Origin: Streptomyces kaniharaensis
GTDB lineage: Bacteria; Actinomycetota; Actinomycetes; Streptomycetales; Streptomycetaceae
DNA: 64,000 nt
Assembly (NCBI RefSeq): GCF_009569385.1
Contig: NZ_WBOF01000001.1
Coordinates: forward strand, 2,180,001 to 2,244,000
Reading direction: 5' to 3'
Below, piece by piece: positions 17,698-24,934 of this stretch (the stretch's first letter is position 1; every line of letters starts with the position of its first letter). Both the position numbers and the translations under genes were made by a program. The notes under the pieces were generated by a model. The model was not told the DNA's origin and did not search any database. It saw only the letters and a program-made list of their open reading frames with translations.

Positions 17698-18906
17698 GTG
17701 ACTGCACGCCGTCGAAAGCTCGCGCACCTGTTCGTCGCCGCCGCCGGGGTCCTCCCGGCGCTGCTCGCCGCCCCGGCGGCGGTCGCGGCCCCGTACGCGC
17801 CGGCCCCGCCGCCGGCGATCGGCGGCGACCGGCTCGGCCAGCCCGGGGTCCAGATCTCGCCGCTGGCCGGTGCACCGGCGCTGCCCGCGAATCTGACTGG
17901 CCAGTCCTGGATAGTCTCCGACGCGACGTCAGGGGAGGTGCTGGCGGCCAGCAACCCGCATCTGCGGCTGGCCCCGGCCAGCACGCTGAAGATCCTCTTC
18001 GCGGACACCGTGCTGCCCAAGTTCGACCGCAACGCGGTGCACAAGGTCACGGACGAGGAGATCGCCGGGATCGGCGCCGGCAGCAGCCTGGTGGGGATCA
18101 AGGAGAACCTGGAGTACCGGGTCGAGGACCTGTGGCGGGGGGTGTTCCTCAGCTCGGGCAACGACGCCGTGCACGTCCTGGCGCACATGAACGGCGGCGT
18201 CCCGCAGACCGTCGCCGAGATGCAGGCGCGCGCGGACGCCCTGCAGGCCCGGGACACCAAGGTGATCTCCCCGGACGGCTACGACATGGACGGCCAGGTG
18301 TCCTCGGCCTACGACCTGTCCCTGTTCGCCCGTGCCGGGCTGCGCAACCCGGACTTCCGGATGTACTGCGCCACCCGGGACGCGGCGTTCCCGGGCGCGG
18401 TGGACCGGAACACCGGCCAGCGGGGCAGTTTCGGGATCGCCAACACGGACCGGCTGCTGGGCAAGTACCCGGGCCTGATCGGCGTGAAGAACGGTTTCAC
18501 CACCAAGGCCGGCTCGACCTTCGTGGGCGCCGCCGAGCGCGACGGCCGCACACTGCTGGTGACGGTGATGCACCCGGCCTCGTACCAGAAGGTGTACGAC
18601 GAGACGGCCGCGCTGCTGGACTGGGGCTTCGCGGCGGCCGGCAAGGTCCAGCCGGTGGGTCGCCTGGTGGACGAGCTGCCGGCGGGCGGCGGCGAGCCGA
18701 CCGGCCAGGCGGGCGGCACCTCCGGGGTGCCCGCGCCGCCGCCGCACCCTTCGCCGTCCGCCCCCGCGGCCACGGCCACGCCGTCCGGCGGGGACGGCGG
18801 GCTCGGTGTCGGTGGCTGGCTCGCGGTGGCGGCCGTGGCTGCCGCGGCGGCGGGCGCCCTGGTGCTGCTGCTGCGGCGTCGGACGGCCCGTCCGACCGAC
18901 GGCTGA
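17698..18906 (+). CDS. D-alanyl-D-alanine carboxypeptidase (S11 family)
   Basis: Cell-wall carboxypeptidase, 402 aa, that trims the terminal D-Ala of peptidoglycan stem peptides. A signal peptide ends near Ala-Ala about residue 30. Active-site motifs are SXXK in APASTLK (about residue 95), SGN in SSGND, and KNG in GVKNGF where most S11 enzymes have KTG. A Pro/Ser-rich linker and a C-terminal membrane helix with an RRR stop-transfer signal anchor it outside the cell. The start is GTG 17698: TACGGT sits six bases upstream and there is no SD, so the transcript is probably leaderless. An upstream in-frame ATG (17656) adds residues before an otherwise good signal peptide and is rejected. Confidence 0.93.
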   Translation: MTARRRKLAHLFVAAAGVLPALLAAPAAVAAPYAPAPPPAIGGDRLGQPGVQISPLAGAPALPANLTGQSWIVSDATSGEVLAASNPHLRLAPASTLKILFADTVLPKFDRNAVHKVTDEEIAGIGAGSSLVGIKENLEYRVEDLWRGVFLSSGNDAVHVLAHMNGGVPQTVAEMQARADALQARDTKVISPDGYDMDGQVSSAYDLSLFARAGLRNPDFRMYCATRDAAFPGAVDRNTGQRGSFGIANTDRLLGKYPGLIGVKNGFTTKAGSTFVGAAERDGRTLLVTVMHPASYQKVYDETAALLDWGFAAAGKVQPVGRLVDELPAGGGEPTGQAGGTSGVPAPPPHPSPSAPAATATPSGGDGGLGVGGWLAVAAVAAAAAGALVLLLRRRTARPTDG

Positions 18907-18934
18907 CGATCGACCAACTCGCTTCTGCCCGACC

Positions 18935-19882
18935 TCAGTTGTGCGGCCGGGCCGCCTCGCCGTCAGCCTCGGCCTCCGCCTCGGCCTTGTCCGCCGCCGC
19001 CAGCAGCGCCCGCGCGCGCTCGCGGGTGCGCTCCCGGGCGGCGGCCGGGTCGGCCAGGGCCGTCCAGGCGACGCAGTACATCAGCAGTCGGCAGACGAAG
19101 TTGATCCACAGCAGCAGCGCCACCGGCACCCCGAACGCGCCGTACAGGCTCCTCCCGGCGACCGAGCCGAGGTAGGAGGCGAGCAGGATCTTCAGCAGCT
19201 CGAAGCCGACCGCGCCGATCAGCGCGCCCTGGAGCACGTCGCGCCGGCGCTGGCCGCCGATTCCGGGGAACGGTGCCAGCAGGTAGGCGAAGAGCAGGGT
19301 GTCGCAGGCGACCGCTATGAGCAGGCCGACCCCGGTGAGCAGGTAGCCGCTGGTGAGGCCGATCGCGTCGGCGATCCGGCCGGCCAGGGTCGTCCCGGTG
19401 GCGGAGGCGCCCAGCGAGACCAGCGACACCAGGCCGAGGCCGGCGAGCACCACGCAGTCCCGGGCCTTGCGCAGGACCACGTTGCCCTCGCCGTCCGGCA
19501 GCTGCCAGACGTCCCTGATCGAGGTGCGCATGGTGTCCACCCAGCCGAGGCCGGAGACCAGCAGCAGGGCCCCGCCGACCAGCCCGACCGCGCCCGCGTT
19601 GGCCACCAGGGAGGGCAGGTCGAGCGCGTCGGAGATGCCCGGAAGCTGGTCGGCGATGCGCTTCTGCAGGTCGGCGACCCGGCTGTCGCTGAAGGTGGCG
19701 ACGGCGATCGCCAGGGCCACGGTGAGCAGCGGGAAGAGCGCGAGGAAGCCGAAGAAGGTGACCGCGCCGGCCAGCCGGTTGCCGCGGGCGGCGGAGAAGT
19801 GCTCGTACACCCGGTACGGGCGGCTGCGCAGCACCCGGGAGACGAGCGGGCCGACGACCGGAAGGCGGGTCAGGAAGTCCAC
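18935..19882 (-). CDS. YihY/BrkB family inner-membrane protein
   Basis: Polytopic membrane protein, 315 aa, with about six spans and the family pattern AVTFFGFLALFPLL near residue 45 and FGVPVALLLWINFVCRLLMY near the end. The C-terminal tail is charged and Ala/Glu rich. The family was once called ribonuclease BN in error; the true function is unknown, possibly transport. The start is GTG 19882 with TATAAC seven bases upstream, i.e. leaderless; an in-frame TTG 13 codons earlier is less likely. It is convergent with the carboxypeptidase. Confidence 0.88.
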   Translation of the reverse strand: MDFLTRLPVVGPLVSRVLRSRPYRVYEHFSAARGNRLAGAVTFFGFLALFPLLTVALAIAVATFSDSRVADLQKRIADQLPGISDALDLPSLVANAGAVGLVGGALLLVSGLGWVDTMRTSIRDVWQLPDGEGNVVLRKARDCVVLAGLGLVSLVSLGASATGTTLAGRIADAIGLTSGYLLTGVGLLIAVACDTLLFAYLLAPFPGIGGQRRRDVLQGALIGAVGFELLKILLASYLGSVAGRSLYGAFGVPVALLLWINFVCRLLMYCVAWTALADPAAARERTRERARALLAAADKAEAEAEADGEAARPHN

Positions 19883-19939
19883 CCGACCGGTTATACCGGC
19901 CCGTCCCCCGAACGGCTGCAAGGCTCCACGCGGTCGGGT

Positions 19940-20938
19940 CTACCGACGAACCAGCCGCCGGGCCCGGGCGAGGGCGCGGACGGCCTGGTAGGCGCCGTAC
20001 CGGCCGTGGCTGAGCAGCTCGGTGCGCACCCCGTCCACGCCGGAGGGCGGGCGGTAGCCGGCCGGGCGCAGCCGGGCACAGTGCGCGGCGGCGCGGCGGA
20101 AGTACTCGCGGCGGTCGCGGGGCGGGACCCGGCCGGGCTTGGAAACCACGGTGTTGAGGTGGTGCAGCATCCGGCCGTAGACCACCGGGCGCCAGCGGTC
20201 GAGGTCGGGGCGGCGGTCGAGGAAGGCGAAGACCAGGTCGTACTGGGCGAAGACGTCGAAGTGCTTGCGGCTGGCGGTGGCCAGGATGTTGCCGCCCTCC
20301 TGGCGCTGGCGGTAGTGGACACCGACCCGGTCGAGCAGGGTGATGTTCGCGGCGGCGAGCAGCGCCGGGTACGTCCAGGGGGTGTCCTCGTAGTAGCCAG
20401 CCGGGAAGACCAGCCGCTGCTCGGTGACGAAGCCGCGGCGGTAGGCCTTGTTCCAGACGACCTGGAGCAGGTCGAGCAGGTCGGGGCGGGCGGCGAGGTC
20501 GAAGACGTCCGGGGAGTCGGCGCCGAAGACGTGGGCGGAGGCGGCCCGGGTGATCCGGCCGTCGACGTAGGTGCGGGCGTAGTCGTAGACCAGGATGTCC
20601 GGGTCGCCGGTGGCGGTGAGCCGGTCGTCGACGAGCTTGAGCAGGTCCGGGGTGAGCGTGTCGTCGCTGTCGAGGAAGATCACGTAGTCGCCGGTGGCGA
20701 CCTCCAGGCCGGCGTTGCGGGCGCGGCCGAGGCCGACGTTCTCCGGCAGGTGCAGCACCCGGACGCGGGGGTCCGCCTCGGCGGCCTCGTCGAGCATGGC
20801 GCCGCAGCGGTCCGGGGAGCGGTCGTCCACCGCGATCAGCTCGAAGTCCGGGCCGTCCTGGCCGAGGACCGAGTCGAGGCACTCGGCGAGGTAGTCCTGG
20901 ACCTGGTACACGGGGACGATCACGCTGAAGCGGGGCAC
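19940..20938 (-). CDS. Glycosyltransferase family 2
   Basis: GT-A fold transferase, 332 aa. The N-terminal opening is FSVIVPVYQVQDYL, followed by VDDRSPDRC and the DXD-type FLDSDD near residue 95. The likely catalytic base region is YYEDTPW. The C-terminal 100 residues are basic and helical, with no membrane span. It is closest in look to GT2 enzymes that add sugars or glycerol phosphate during cell-wall polymer synthesis, which suits its divergent neighbour at 21077. The start is GTG 20938 with TAGGCT seven bases upstream and no SD, again suggesting a leaderless mRNA. Confidence 0.9.
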   Translation of the reverse strand: MPRFSVIVPVYQVQDYLAECLDSVLGQDGPDFELIAVDDRSPDRCGAMLDEAAEADPRVRVLHLPENVGLGRARNAGLEVATGDYVIFLDSDDTLTPDLLKLVDDRLTATGDPDILVYDYARTYVDGRITRAASAHVFGADSPDVFDLAARPDLLDLLQVVWNKAYRRGFVTEQRLVFPAGYYEDTPWTYPALLAAANITLLDRVGVHYRQRQEGGNILATASRKHFDVFAQYDLVFAFLDRRPDLDRWRPVVYGRMLHHLNTVVSKPGRVPPRDRREYFRRAAAHCARLRPAGYRPPSGVDGVRTELLSHGRYGAYQAVRALARARRLVRR

Positions 20939-21076
20939 GGGGCCCAGCCTAGTGGGCCCGGAGGAGCCCGAAGGCCGGGCGGTAGGATCGGGGCGCACGT
21001 ACGCACCGATCCAAAGTGCGGCCAGACCCCGACCCCGGGCTGCCACGCTGATTCCCGAGAAAGGCCTGCGTAGCCG

Positions 21077-24000
21077 ATGGCTCCCCGCCTCTCCATCGTC
21101 GTTCCGATCTACAACGTCGAGCGCTACCTCGTCGAGTGCCTCGACTCGATCGCCGCCCAGACCTTCACGGACTTCGAGTGCGTCATGGTCGACGACGGTT
21201 CGAAGGACGGCAGCGCGGCGCTCGCCGAGGCGTACGCCGCCCAGGACGCCCGGTTCCGTCTGGTCCGCCAGGTCAACAAGGGCCTGGGCGCCGCCCGCAA
21301 CACCGGCATCCGGCACATCGACCCGGACTCCGAGTTCCTGTGCTTCGTCGACAGTGACGACTCGATGCCGCCGAGCGCGTACGAGCTGATGATCAACACG
21401 CTCGACGAGACCGGCTCGGACTTCTGCACCGGCAACGTGCTGCGCTTCCGCGCGGTGGGCTACTACCAGTCCGGCGGGCACGTGAAGCCGTTCAAGGAGA
21501 CCAGGCTCAAGACCCACATCACCGAGATCCCCGCGCTGGTCACCGACCGCACGGCCTGGAACAAGGTCTACCGCCGCTCCTTCTTCGACGCGGCCGGCAT
21601 CCTCTACCCCGAGGGCATCCTGTACGAGGACGCGCCGGTCAGCGTGCCGCACCACTACCTCGCCAAGAGCGTGGACGTGCTCTCCGAGCCGATCTACCAC
21701 TGGCGCGAGCGCGAGGTCGGCGAGATGTCGATCACGCAGATGCGCACCAACCCGAAGGGCCTGATCGACCGCGTCGCCTCGGTCGAGCTGGTCCGCGGCT
21801 GGCTGAAGAAGCAGACCGAGCCGCGCTTCGCCCAGTACCTGCGCTCCTACGACGAGAACACCCTCGTCGAGGAGATCCCGATGTTCTTCTGGTCCGTCGT
21901 GGACGGCGACAAGGAGTACCGGGACGCCTACCTCCAGCACGTCAGCCGGCTGCTGCGGGCGATCGGCCCCGAGCAGGTCCGCAAGCTGCGCGCGCCGCTG
22001 CGGCTGAAGTACCACCTGACCCTCCAGGGCCGCATCGACGAGTTCGTCGAGCAGATCAAGTACGAGGGCGAGAGCAACGGCGGCGTCCAGGCCCGAGGCC
22101 TGCTGCGCCCGTACGCCGACTACCCGTTCCTGCGCGGCGGGCGCAAGAGCGTCCCGTCCGGAGTGCTCAAGCTGGACAACTCGCTGGTCATGCGCAGCCG
22201 CCTGTACGAGACGGCCTGGGTGGGCGGCAAGCTCCAGCTGACCGGACACGCGTACCCGGAGCAGCTGGGTGCGGCGGGCAAGCACGACATGGTCCGCACG
22301 CTGGTGCTGCGCGAGACCAAGGGCCGCCGGGTCATCGCCGTGCCCATGAAGACCATGTACAGCCCCGAGGCCACCGCCAGCTGCAACCACGACCTGTACA
22401 GCTGCGACTGGTCCGGCTTCACCGTCGCCGTCGACCCCGCGAAGCTCAAGCAGCGCGGCCAGTGGAAGGACGGCAACTGGCGCGTCCTGGTGGCCGGCGC
22501 GGGCAAGGGCGGCGTGTACAAGGGCCGGGTCTCGGCCGGCTGGAGCGACACCGCGCAGTACATCCCGGCGCACTGGGTCGAGCCGGACGTGCGGATCGTC
22601 CCCTGGGTCCGGGACAACTTCGTCTACCTGCGGGTGGAGACGGTCCGGGCCCGGGTGACCGGTCTGGCCGCGCACGGCGGCCGGGTGGAGGTCTCGGGCG
22701 CGGCCCGCTCCGGCGCGAGCTTCGCCAGGGCCCGCCTGCGGCTGACCCACGTCGAGTCCGACCGCGAGCTGCTCTACCCGGTGGAGCTGGGCGCGCCGGT
22801 CGGCACGCTGCAGCCGTTCAGCGTCTCCTTCCCGGCCGCGGAGCTGACCGCCGTCCGCGAGGCCTGGGCCGAGCTCGACCCGGTCGCCGCCGAGCGCGCC
22901 CGCGACCGCTGGGACACCGCGCTGGTGCTCGCCGACGGCAGCACCGTGCCGGTGGTCTGGGACGACCGCAACGCCCCCGAGCAGCTGCACGTCGCGCTGG
23001 ACGGGGACGCCCCGGCCGACCGCCGCCGCGCGCTCTACTCCAAGCCCTCCCCCGGCGGCTACCTGCAGTTCTCCGACCAGCTGCTCCAGCCGGTGGTGGA
23101 CGAGGTCGCCTCCCGCGGCACCGACGGCTTCCTGCTCAGCGGCTCCTTCCCGCTGGCCGGCGCCCACCGCTGGGAGCTCGTCGTCCGGCACCACTGGCGC
23201 GAGGAGGAGCACGTCTACCCGGTGGAGATCGCCGACGGCCGTTTCCGGACCGCGCTGCCGGCCGTGCCCACGGCCTCCTTCGCCGGGCGGGTGCCGCTCG
23301 CCCAGGGCACCTGGAACGTCTTCTTCCGCCCGGTCGGCACCCCGGCCGACGCGGTCACGACCTCGTACGCGCTGATCTCGCCGGACTGCTTCGGCGCGCT
23401 GCCGCTGGAGGTGGAGGCCCGCGGGAAGCGGATAGCGCTGGAGCGCCGCCACCACGACGGCCTGTCGCTGGAGTCGCACTCGGCCCTGCTGCCCGAGGAG
23501 CGCAGCGGCTACCGCCAGCGCCAGCTGCGGACCGTCGACTACCCGGCCGCCCGCCGGAACCCGGTGCGCGACACCGTGCTGTACAACGTCGGCCTCGGCG
23601 GCCTGTACGCGGACTCGCCGCGGGCGATCCACGAGGAGCTGGTCCGCCGCGGCCTGCCGCTGGAGCACCTGTGGGGCAGCGACGACCTGCAGGCCGACCT
23701 GCCGCAGACCGCGCAGGCGGTCCGGCTGTGGAGCCCGGAGTGGTTCGACGCGCTGGCGACCGCCAAGTACATCGTCACCAGCACCCACCTGCCCGACTTC
23801 TTCGTCCGCCGCCCCGGCCAGGTGGTCCTCCAGACCTGGCTCGGCACCCCGCTGAAGCAGGTCGGCCTCGACTTCGAGAAGGTCTGGTTCACCGACTCCA
23901 ACTACCTGAAGGGCCTCGCCAAGGAGGTCCCGAACTGGAACCTGCTGGTCGCCGGCAACAGCTGGTCGGCCCCGGTGCTGAAGCGCGCCTTCGACTACAA

Positions 24001-24649
24001 GGGCGAGATCCTGGAGAGCGGTTCGCCCCGCAACGACCTGCTGTTCGCCACCGACCGGGAGAAGACCGCCGAGCAGGTCCGCGAACGGCTCGGCCTGCCC
24101 GAGGGCAAGAAGGTCGTGCTCTACGCACCCACCTGGCGCGAGGACCGGCGCCGCCCCAACGGCGGCTACCAGATCGACCTGCGGCTCGACCTGGAGGCGG
24201 CCCAGGCCGCGCTCGGCGACGACCAGGTGCTGCTGGTGCGCCGGCACAGCATGATGTGCGGTCAGATCCCGGGCGCCGGCAACGGCTACATCTGGGACGT
24301 CGGCAGCTACCCCGACATGGCGGAGCTGCTGCTGGTCGCCGACGTGCTGGTCACCGACTACTCGGCGACGGTCTTCGACTTCGCCGCGACCGGCAAGCCG
24401 ATCCTGTTCTTCACCTACGACCTGGAGCACTACCGGGACAACCTGCGCGGTTTCAGCCTGAACTTCGAGTCCGAGGTGCCCGGCCCGCTGCTGGCCACCT
24501 CCGCCGAGCTGGTTTCCGCGCTGGGCCGGGTGGACGAGATCGCGGCCGAGTACGCCGACAAGGCCGCCGCGTTCCGTGAGGCGTACTGCGACCTGGACGA
24601 CGGCAAGGCCGCCGCCCGCGTCGTGGACGCCATGCTCCGCAAGGAATAG
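21077..24649 (+). CDS. Bifunctional GT2 / CDP-glycerol glycerophosphotransferase
   Basis: 1190 aa, probably peripheral membrane. Residues 1-240 are a GT2 domain (LSIVVPIYNVERYL, VDDGSKDGS, FVDSDDS). Residues about 330-800 hold repeated beta-rich segments (NHDLYSCDWSGFTVAV) not known to me as a catalytic fold. The C-terminal 380 residues are a TagB/TagF-type CDP-glycerol polymerase (LQTWLGTPLKQ, GSPRNDLL, YAPTWREDRR, DVLVTDYSATVFDFA). It should transfer glycerol-phosphate units in teichoic acid or a similar wall polymer. A paralogue without the GT2 domain follows. The start is ATG 21077 with a poorly spaced AAAGG upstream. Confidence 0.9.
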   Translation: MAPRLSIVVPIYNVERYLVECLDSIAAQTFTDFECVMVDDGSKDGSAALAEAYAAQDARFRLVRQVNKGLGAARNTGIRHIDPDSEFLCFVDSDDSMPPSAYELMINTLDETGSDFCTGNVLRFRAVGYYQSGGHVKPFKETRLKTHITEIPALVTDRTAWNKVYRRSFFDAAGILYPEGILYEDAPVSVPHHYLAKSVDVLSEPIYHWREREVGEMSITQMRTNPKGLIDRVASVELVRGWLKKQTEPRFAQYLRSYDENTLVEEIPMFFWSVVDGDKEYRDAYLQHVSRLLRAIGPEQVRKLRAPLRLKYHLTLQGRIDEFVEQIKYEGESNGGVQARGLLRPYADYPFLRGGRKSVPSGVLKLDNSLVMRSRLYETAWVGGKLQLTGHAYPEQLGAAGKHDMVRTLVLRETKGRRVIAVPMKTMYSPEATASCNHDLYSCDWSGFTVAVDPAKLKQRGQWKDGNWRVLVAGAGKGGVYKGRVSAGWSDTAQYIPAHWVEPDVRIVPWVRDNFVYLRVETVRARVTGLAAHGGRVEVSGAARSGASFARARLRLTHVESDRELLYPVELGAPVGTLQPFSVSFPAAELTAVREAWAELDPVAAERARDRWDTALVLADGSTVPVVWDDRNAPEQLHVALDGDAPADRRRALYSKPSPGGYLQFSDQLLQPVVDEVASRGTDGFLLSGSFPLAGAHRWELVVRHHWREEEHVYPVEIADGRFRTALPAVPTASFAGRVPLAQGTWNVFFRPVGTPADAVTTSYALISPDCFGALPLEVEARGKRIALERRHHDGLSLESHSALLPEERSGYRQRQLRTVDYPAARRNPVRDTVLYNVGLGGLYADSPRAIHEELVRRGLPLEHLWGSDDLQADLPQTAQAVRLWSPEWFDALATAKYIVTSTHLPDFFVRRPGQVVLQTWLGTPLKQVGLDFEKVWFTDSNYLKGLAKEVPNWNLLVAGNSWSAPVLKRAFDYKGEILESGSPRNDLLFATDREKTAEQVRERLGLPEGKKVVLYAPTWREDRRRPNGGYQIDLRLDLEAAQAALGDDQVLLVRRHSMMCGQIPGAGNGYIWDVGSYPDMAELLLVADVLVTDYSATVFDFAATGKPILFFTYDLEHYRDNLRGFSLNFESEVPGPLLATSAELVSALGRVDEIAAEYADKAAAFREAYCDLDDGKAAARVVDAMLRKE

Positions 24650-24661
24650 CGGCCGCGAACG

Positions 24662-24703
24662 GACCGAGGCGCCCGACACGAATCCGCGTCGGGCGCCTCG
24701 GTC
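24662..24703 (+). terminator. Terminator after the GT2/glycerophosphotransferase gene
   Basis: A perfect 16-bp stem (24662-24677 with 24688-24703) and 10-nt loop begin 12 bases after the stop codon. Confidence 0.85.
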
Positions 24704-24789
24704 ATTCCTGGGAGTCCCCTCGGAGGAAGTTTTCCGCGATCTTCCTGCCCTTTACGCCCATATTGCACTCGAACTCATGTTTCGTCATC

Positions 24790-24807
24790 GAATTTCTTAG
24801 GAAATTC
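24790..24807. promoter_or_regulatory. AT-rich palindrome, candidate operator
   Basis: GAATTTC-TTAG-GAAATTC is a perfect 7-bp inverted repeat with a 4-nt spacer, striking in such GC-rich DNA. It lies 14 bp upstream of the -35-like TTGACC at 24822. Confidence 0.5.
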
Positions 24808-24821
24808 TCCGAATCGTACAG

Positions 24822-24849
24822 TTGACCGCGGGTGGCCTCCCGGTATGGG
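24822..24849 (+). promoter_or_regulatory. Promoter-like -35/-10 pair for the second glycerophosphotransferase
   Basis: TTGACC (24822-24827) and TATGGG (24844-24849) are separated by 16 bp. The predicted RNA start near 24856 leaves a leader of about 80 nt before ATG 24935. Confidence 0.4.
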
Positions 24850-24934
24850 ATGTCAATTCGGTCTGCCGACCCGTCGGCGGCCTCCCCGGCTCGCCGCCAC
24901 GGCCGGGATCCCGTCCCCGAAGGGCTCCACCCCC

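Noticed and set aside
20939..24679. Very long open frame on the minus strand opposite the bifunctional transferase gene
   Set aside because: It mirrors the plus-strand gene; the sequence is low-complexity (Val/Leu/Gly/Arg) with no domain, a known artefact of GC-rich DNA. Only its 3' part (19940-20938) is a real GT2 gene.
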